Source: Bradyrhizobium elkanii USDA 76 (GTDB lineage: Bacteria; Pseudomonadota; Alphaproteobacteria; Rhizobiales; Xanthobacteraceae). Taken from it: a stretch of 64,000 bases of DNA. Shown in pieces: positions 60,801 to 64,000 of the stretch. Within the stretch, counting starts at the first letter, position 1. Each line of letters begins with the position of its first letter. The translations under genes and the position numbers were made by a program. Under the pieces are notes generated by a model. That model was given only the letters and a program-made list of their open reading frames with translations, searched no databases and had not been told where the DNA came from. Where the stretch lies: the NCBI RefSeq assembly GCF_023278185.1, contig NZ_CP066356.1:8052001-8116000 (forward strand), in the 5' to 3' direction.

Positions 60801-62225
60801 ATGCCAAACGATTTCTCGGTCTTTATCAGCCATCGCGCCGAAGACAGATTTCTCGCGCGCCTGCTTAAGGCGCGGCTCGAATATCTCAGCAGCCTGGACG
60901 GCCAGCGTCCGGTGGAATGCTTCGTCTGCGAGGAAATTCCCGGCGGCTCGGAATGGCGGCAATGGATGATCGACAACACGGCGAAGGCCGATTGCCTGAT
61001 CTTCATCCACACCAATGCCGAGCACAATTGGACCTGGTGCGCATCCGAGATTGCCCAGTTCGACGGTTACAAGCGCGCGCTGAAGCTCATCTCCAAGGTG
61101 CTGTGGTTCTCGGTCGATTCTTCGCCTTCGTTTCCAATGCTGGCGGAGAACGAGTTCTACGGAATCGGCGAAGACGACGTCCGGCGATTCCTCGAAGACC
61201 TGTTCGTGAAGCCGACCTTCGGTCCCGCGCCGCTGCGGCCGCGACTGAACGCCAACTACGCGCCCAAGTTCAATGAGGCGGCGAAAGACATCCACGCGCA
61301 GTTCCTGCAGATCACCCGCCCGGAAGAGCTGTTCCGCCTGCGGCTTCGCATCGTGTTCAGCGACGAATTGTCGTTCCGGCAAAAGGCCGAAACGCTCAGG
61401 CCATTGCCCCCCGCCGATCGCGCGCGCGGCTTCCTGAAGGATGCCGTGCTGGAGGCGGATGCCGGCACCACCACGCTGTTGTCCGGTCCCGATACGGCGG
61501 AGCTCGACTGGGAGGATCTGCTCCGCGCGCAAAACCGCTACGACAGCGGGGCCTGGCTCGACGAGCTGACGAGCTATGTCGCGAACTCGTTCGCCGACGT
61601 GGATATCGCCAGCCGGCGCAGCCGCGAGCAGGTTCTCAGTCCGATCTTCCGCGATCTGAAGCTGTATCAACCGGTCATCGCCCGGCTCGAATATCTCGAC
61701 AGCACGCGGTTCTCGATCGTCATCATCTTCGTGCCGATGCCGCCATTCAGCGAGGATCCTCGCCTGATGGTCGCGCAGAACATGCCGAAGGACATCGTCT
61801 TCCTGTCGATCCTGCTGCGGCTGGCGCGGCGCTTCCGGTGGTCGTTTCTCGAGCCGCTATACAACGCCGTCGAGGGCCTGGACGATGACTTCAGCGCCAA
61901 GCGATGGGACGATCTGCTTGAGCGCTACCACGAATGCCTGGAAAACCTCGATTCGATCCTGCGACAGGGCAATATGCGCGAGCTCGAAACCGTCGGCGAC
62001 ATTAAGTCGGCGATCAACATCTCCGACGATGCGCTGCTGAAGGAGATGTTCAAGGATTGGGGGACGTTCCAGACCCGGCTGGCGCAGGCGATCGAGAAGA
62101 AGTCGCCAGGCGACGTCAGGCAGACGCTCGAGCCCTGGCTGAAGCGCAACAAGGACTTCATGAAACAGCTGCTCGTCGAAACCCAGGGCAAGGTGGACAA
62201 GCTGCGGCCGCTGGAGGCCCGCTAG
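60801..62225 (+). CDS. TIR-domain protein with long helical C-terminus
   Basis: A 474-residue protein. Residues 1-140 are a TIR domain: FSVFISHRAEDRFLARLLK (box 1), FVCEEIPGGSEWRQWM (BB-loop region), DCLIFIHTNAEHNWTWCASE with Trp-Cys-x-x-Glu, the place of the NAD-cleaving Glu in TIR enzymes. The remaining 330 residues are mostly helical with no membrane segment and no recognised sensor; they may sense or oligomerise. Divergent from the patatin operon. TIR enzymes in bacterial immunity deplete NAD+ or make signalling nucleotides. Confidence 0.88.
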   Translation: MPNDFSVFISHRAEDRFLARLLKARLEYLSSLDGQRPVECFVCEEIPGGSEWRQWMIDNTAKADCLIFIHTNAEHNWTWCASEIAQFDGYKRALKLISKVLWFSVDSSPSFPMLAENEFYGIGEDDVRRFLEDLFVKPTFGPAPLRPRLNANYAPKFNEAAKDIHAQFLQITRPEELFRLRLRIVFSDELSFRQKAETLRPLPPADRARGFLKDAVLEADAGTTTLLSGPDTAELDWEDLLRAQNRYDSGAWLDELTSYVANSFADVDIASRRSREQVLSPIFRDLKLYQPVIARLEYLDSTRFSIVIIFVPMPPFSEDPRLMVAQNMPKDIVFLSILLRLARRFRWSFLEPLYNAVEGLDDDFSAKRWDDLLERYHECLENLDSILRQGNMRELETVGDIKSAINISDDALLKEMFKDWGTFQTRLAQAIEKKSPGDVRQTLEPWLKRNKDFMKQLLVETQGKVDKLRPLEAR

Positions 62226-62266
62226 AGCACAAGGAGCGCAGAACCGGCTCGGCCGGACCCTGCCGC

Positions 62267-62998
62267 TCAGATCATCGCAGCGACGCGTTCCAGGCCGATC
62301 AGGCGCGCCAGCGAACGGACCTCGTTCTTCTGATCCTCGCGGAGCTGGAACAGCAGCGGCATCGCCGCCGACTTCAGCTGCTGGACCTCCTCGGAGTCCG
62401 GATCGATCGGTATGTTGCCCACGGCGGGATCGCCCTGGCGCTTGGCGTGGATCTTGCGGGCGACGGCGCGGAGTGCGGTCTCGACCGCCGGCCAGTAATA
62501 TTCCTGCGACGACGACAGCTTCAGCCGGTCCTTGATGCCGGCGATCTGGGCGTCGCTGAGCAGCGCGTAGCTCTTCTGCGGCGCCGGCTTGGCCGCAGCC
62601 TTGGGCTTCGGCGGCGCGGGGGCGACCGGCGCGGGTGCGGGCTCGGCGATCTTCGGCTGAGCCGCATCGACGGGGTCGGTGATCTTCGGCAGGCCGATGT
62701 CGGCGGGCTCGACCGAGGCATAGGCCTGGCGCACGGTGTCGGTGGCGCCCGGAATCGCGGCTTGCGCCCGCAACAGGAGAGGAGACGGATTGGCGGGAGG
62801 CTCGATCGGCTGGGGCGCCTCAAACGAGGCCGCGGCAAGCGTCGTGACGGCGAGCTTGTCCTGCTTGCTGGCACGGTTGGCGACCGGGCCAATGTCGGCC
62901 TGCGCCGCCGGCAGGCTGTCACGGCCCAAAATGGCTGTTATCGCGGCGCCGGCGAGGAGGAAGCATGTCAGCGCGGCGAGGGTGATGGCTCTGGTCAA
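62267..62998 (-). CDS. Exported/anchored protein with C-terminal helical domain, unknown function
   Basis: A 243-residue protein. MTRAITLAALTCFLLAGAAI is a signal or anchor, followed by an Ala/Pro/Lys-rich linker (AEPAPAPVAPAPPKPKAAAK). A compact C-terminal helical part follows: SDAQIAGIKDRLKLSSSQEY, YWPAVETALRAVARKIH and LREDQKNEVRSLARLIGLE. The pattern LKLSSSQEYYWP resembles Spy/LTXXQ-type periplasmic helical proteins common in Bradyrhizobium, but I cannot name a function. Confidence 0.75.
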   Translation of the reverse strand: MTRAITLAALTCFLLAGAAITAILGRDSLPAAQADIGPVANRASKQDKLAVTTLAAASFEAPQPIEPPANPSPLLLRAQAAIPGATDTVRQAYASVEPADIGLPKITDPVDAAQPKIAEPAPAPVAPAPPKPKAAAKPAPQKSYALLSDAQIAGIKDRLKLSSSQEYYWPAVETALRAVARKIHAKRQGDPAVGNIPIDPDSEEVQQLKSAAMPLLFQLREDQKNEVRSLARLIGLERVAAMI

Positions 62999-63106
62999 AA
63001 ACTACTCCATTGCCGGCCGGTGTCGCTGCAAACTGCGCGTGAAATGCGGCGGTACCGTGCCGTGACGACGCCAAATGGGTGAAATTGTCCCGAAACGGCC
63101 GGAAAA

Positions 63107-63349
63107 TCAGGCCGCGGCATCAAGCTCATAGGCCTCCTGGATGTCGGCCACGATCTCGTGCGCCGTCCAGAGCGCCCCGGGCTGGACCGCGTGCATGCTG
63201 ACCGTCCAGTTGGTGCGGCGGGTCCGCGGCGTGCTGACGATGTCGAATTCGACCTGACGGCACAGCGGATGCCGCTGCAGGGCGTAGAACACCCGGGTCC
63301 GGAGCTCGTCGAGCGTTGCCGGGGTCTTGGAGAGCGCCTCAAGGGCCAT
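63107..63349 (-). CDS. Small conserved-looking hypothetical protein
   Basis: An 80-residue soluble protein: MALEALSKTPATLDELRTRV, FYALQRHPLCRQVEFDIV, RRTNWTVSMHAVQPGALW and IVADIQEAYELDAAA. The predicted alternation of strand and helix suggests a small alpha/beta fold. GGGAATGCGAC before this ATG supports the start; another in-frame start lies five codons earlier. No family recognised. Confidence 0.65.
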   Translation of the reverse strand: MALEALSKTPATLDELRTRVFYALQRHPLCRQVEFDIVSTPRTRRTNWTVSMHAVQPGALWTAHEIVADIQEAYELDAAA

Positions 63350-63475
63350 GTCGCATTCCCACAAACTGCCGGGCGGCCAGCCGTGGCGGCCCGTGGCTCT
63401 ATTGTTGGGGCTGGCATGGTTAATGCCGCGTTAAGCGGGCGAGCGGGATTTGAGCGGCTGCTGTTTCGCGGCGGA

Positions 63476-64000
63476 TCAGGCGAGCCGCACCCGTCCGCTC
63501 GCCGCCTCATACTCCGCGATCGTCTGGGCCACGAGCTCATCGACGCCGAGCACCCCGGTGACCCCGGAGGTGGAGTGACCGCCGCTCCAGATATCGCGCC
63601 AGCGTTTGGGGCGGCTTTCGCGGGCGCCGATGTCGATGTCCTTGCCGATGTCGATCGCGCCGCGTGCCGGCAGGTCGTCGGGATCGAGACCGGCGGCCTC
63701 GATCGAGGGCCGCAGCATGTTGGTCTGCAAGCCGGTGAACGCCGTCGTGAGCAGGATGTCGTCGGCGGTGGAGTCGACCAGCATCTGCTTGTATCTGCCG
63801 TCCGCCATGCTCTCGCGCGTCGCGATGAACTTGGTGCCCATATAGGCGAGGTCGCAGCCGAGCGCCTCGGCGGCGCGGAGTGCGTGGCCGTCGCTGATGC
63901 CGCCGGCAAGCACGATCGGGCCGTCGAAGAAGCCGCGCACCGCGCGGACGAACACGAACGGATTGAGCCAGCCGGTCTGCCCGCCCGCACCCGCGGTGAG
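63476..64000 (-). CDS. Nitronate monooxygenase family protein (5' part outside window)
   Basis: The 3' part of a TIM-barrel FMN enzyme; the frame is open to the window edge. LTAGAGGQTGWLNPFVFVRA, IVLAGGISDGHALRAAEALG and YMGTKFIATRESMADGRYKQ match the FMN-phosphate half of nitronate monooxygenase / 2-nitropropane dioxygenase proteins. The C-terminal region is IWSGGHSTSGVTGVLGVDEL. These enzymes oxidise nitronates such as propionate 3-nitronate. The N-terminal half lies beyond base 64000. Confidence 0.9.
   Translation of the reverse strand, partial: LTAGAGGQTGWLNPFVFVRAVRGFFDGPIVLAGGISDGHALRAAEALGCDLAYMGTKFIATRESMADGRYKQMLVDSTADDILLTTAFTGLQTNMLRPSIEAAGLDPDDLPARGAIDIGKDIDIGARESRPKRWRDIWSGGHSTSGVTGVLGVDELVAQTIAEYEAASGRVRLA

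Noticed and set aside
60556..60969. Plus-strand frame across the patatin-TIR gap
   Set aside because: It overlaps the TIR start in another frame and shows no family sequence; the region is better read as promoter.
57144..62225. Calling the TIR/patatin locus a CBASS system
   Set aside because: No CD-NTase cyclase, Cap2/Cap3 or HORMA/TRIP13 gene is visible, so the label would overstate the evidence.

Overview
The window looks like chromosome from a Bradyrhizobium-type alphaproteobacterium (Nitrobacteraceae). The evidence is high GC, long GC-rich shadow frames opposite real genes, several dispersed palindromic repeat families of the Bradyrhizobium/Rhodopseudomonas kind, soluble rhizobial-style chemoreceptors, and the orders yebC-ruvC-ruvA-ruvB-ybgC and zapA-6S RNA-ygfA. 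Species assignment is inference; no rRNA is present.

Layout. 1-5.8 kb: the end of a glutathione S-transferase, a DUF1348 protein, a ybgC thioesterase, a Tat-type metallophosphoesterase, the Holliday-junction genes ruvBAC, and yebC. 6-9.4 kb: two paralogous membrane-free chemoreceptors sharing a C-terminal sensor-like domain. 9.6-12.3 kb: a YmdB-like phosphodiesterase, 5-formyl-THF cyclo-ligase, 6S RNA, zapA and a DUF4164 coiled-coil gene. 12.6-22.3 kb: a sugar-phosphate cluster (tkt, gap, pgk, class II aldolase, class I aldolase) followed by thiE, a Sel1-repeat protein and an inositol-phosphatase-family gene. 22.3-30.5 kb: a RecF/OLD-like ATPase, an RND efflux pair, and a MotA/ExbB-MotB/OmpA-like pair. 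31-41 kb: mixed metabolic genes (PilZ protein, acyl-CoA ligase, an HtrA-like pseudoprotease, esterase, a truncated SDR, SDR/LysR, DsbA-like, TauE-like, LrgB/LrgA). 41.2-46.8 kb: an IS4-type and an ISAs1-type insertion sequence, each inside a palindromic repeat, flanking a thioesterase/TetR locus with a clear operator pair. 47-49.5 kb: an AbrB-type membrane protein, a DsbB-like protein and tRNA-Leu(CAA) with a visible promoter.

The accessory part starts just after tRNA-Leu. At 49.67-54.1 kb is a compact TOMM (thiazole/oxazole-modified microcin) cluster. It has a precursor peptide with a signal-like leader and an 18-cysteine Gly/Arg/Cys core, a fused E1-like/YcaO cyclodehydratase, and a SagB-type FMN dehydrogenase. 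A strong terminator hairpin separates precursor from enzymes. The enzymes would convert core cysteines to thiazolines and then thiazoles; I do not recognise this precursor family. At 57.1-62.2 kb is a second unusual locus. It encodes a three-part protein (deoxyribosyltransferase/TIR-like N-terminus, TPR-like middle, SLOG-like C-terminus) and a patatin-like phospholipase in one operon, divergent from a TIR-domain protein. This is a plausible undescribed immune (abortive-infection type) module. The window ends with core-type hypothetical genes and a partial nitronate monooxygenase.
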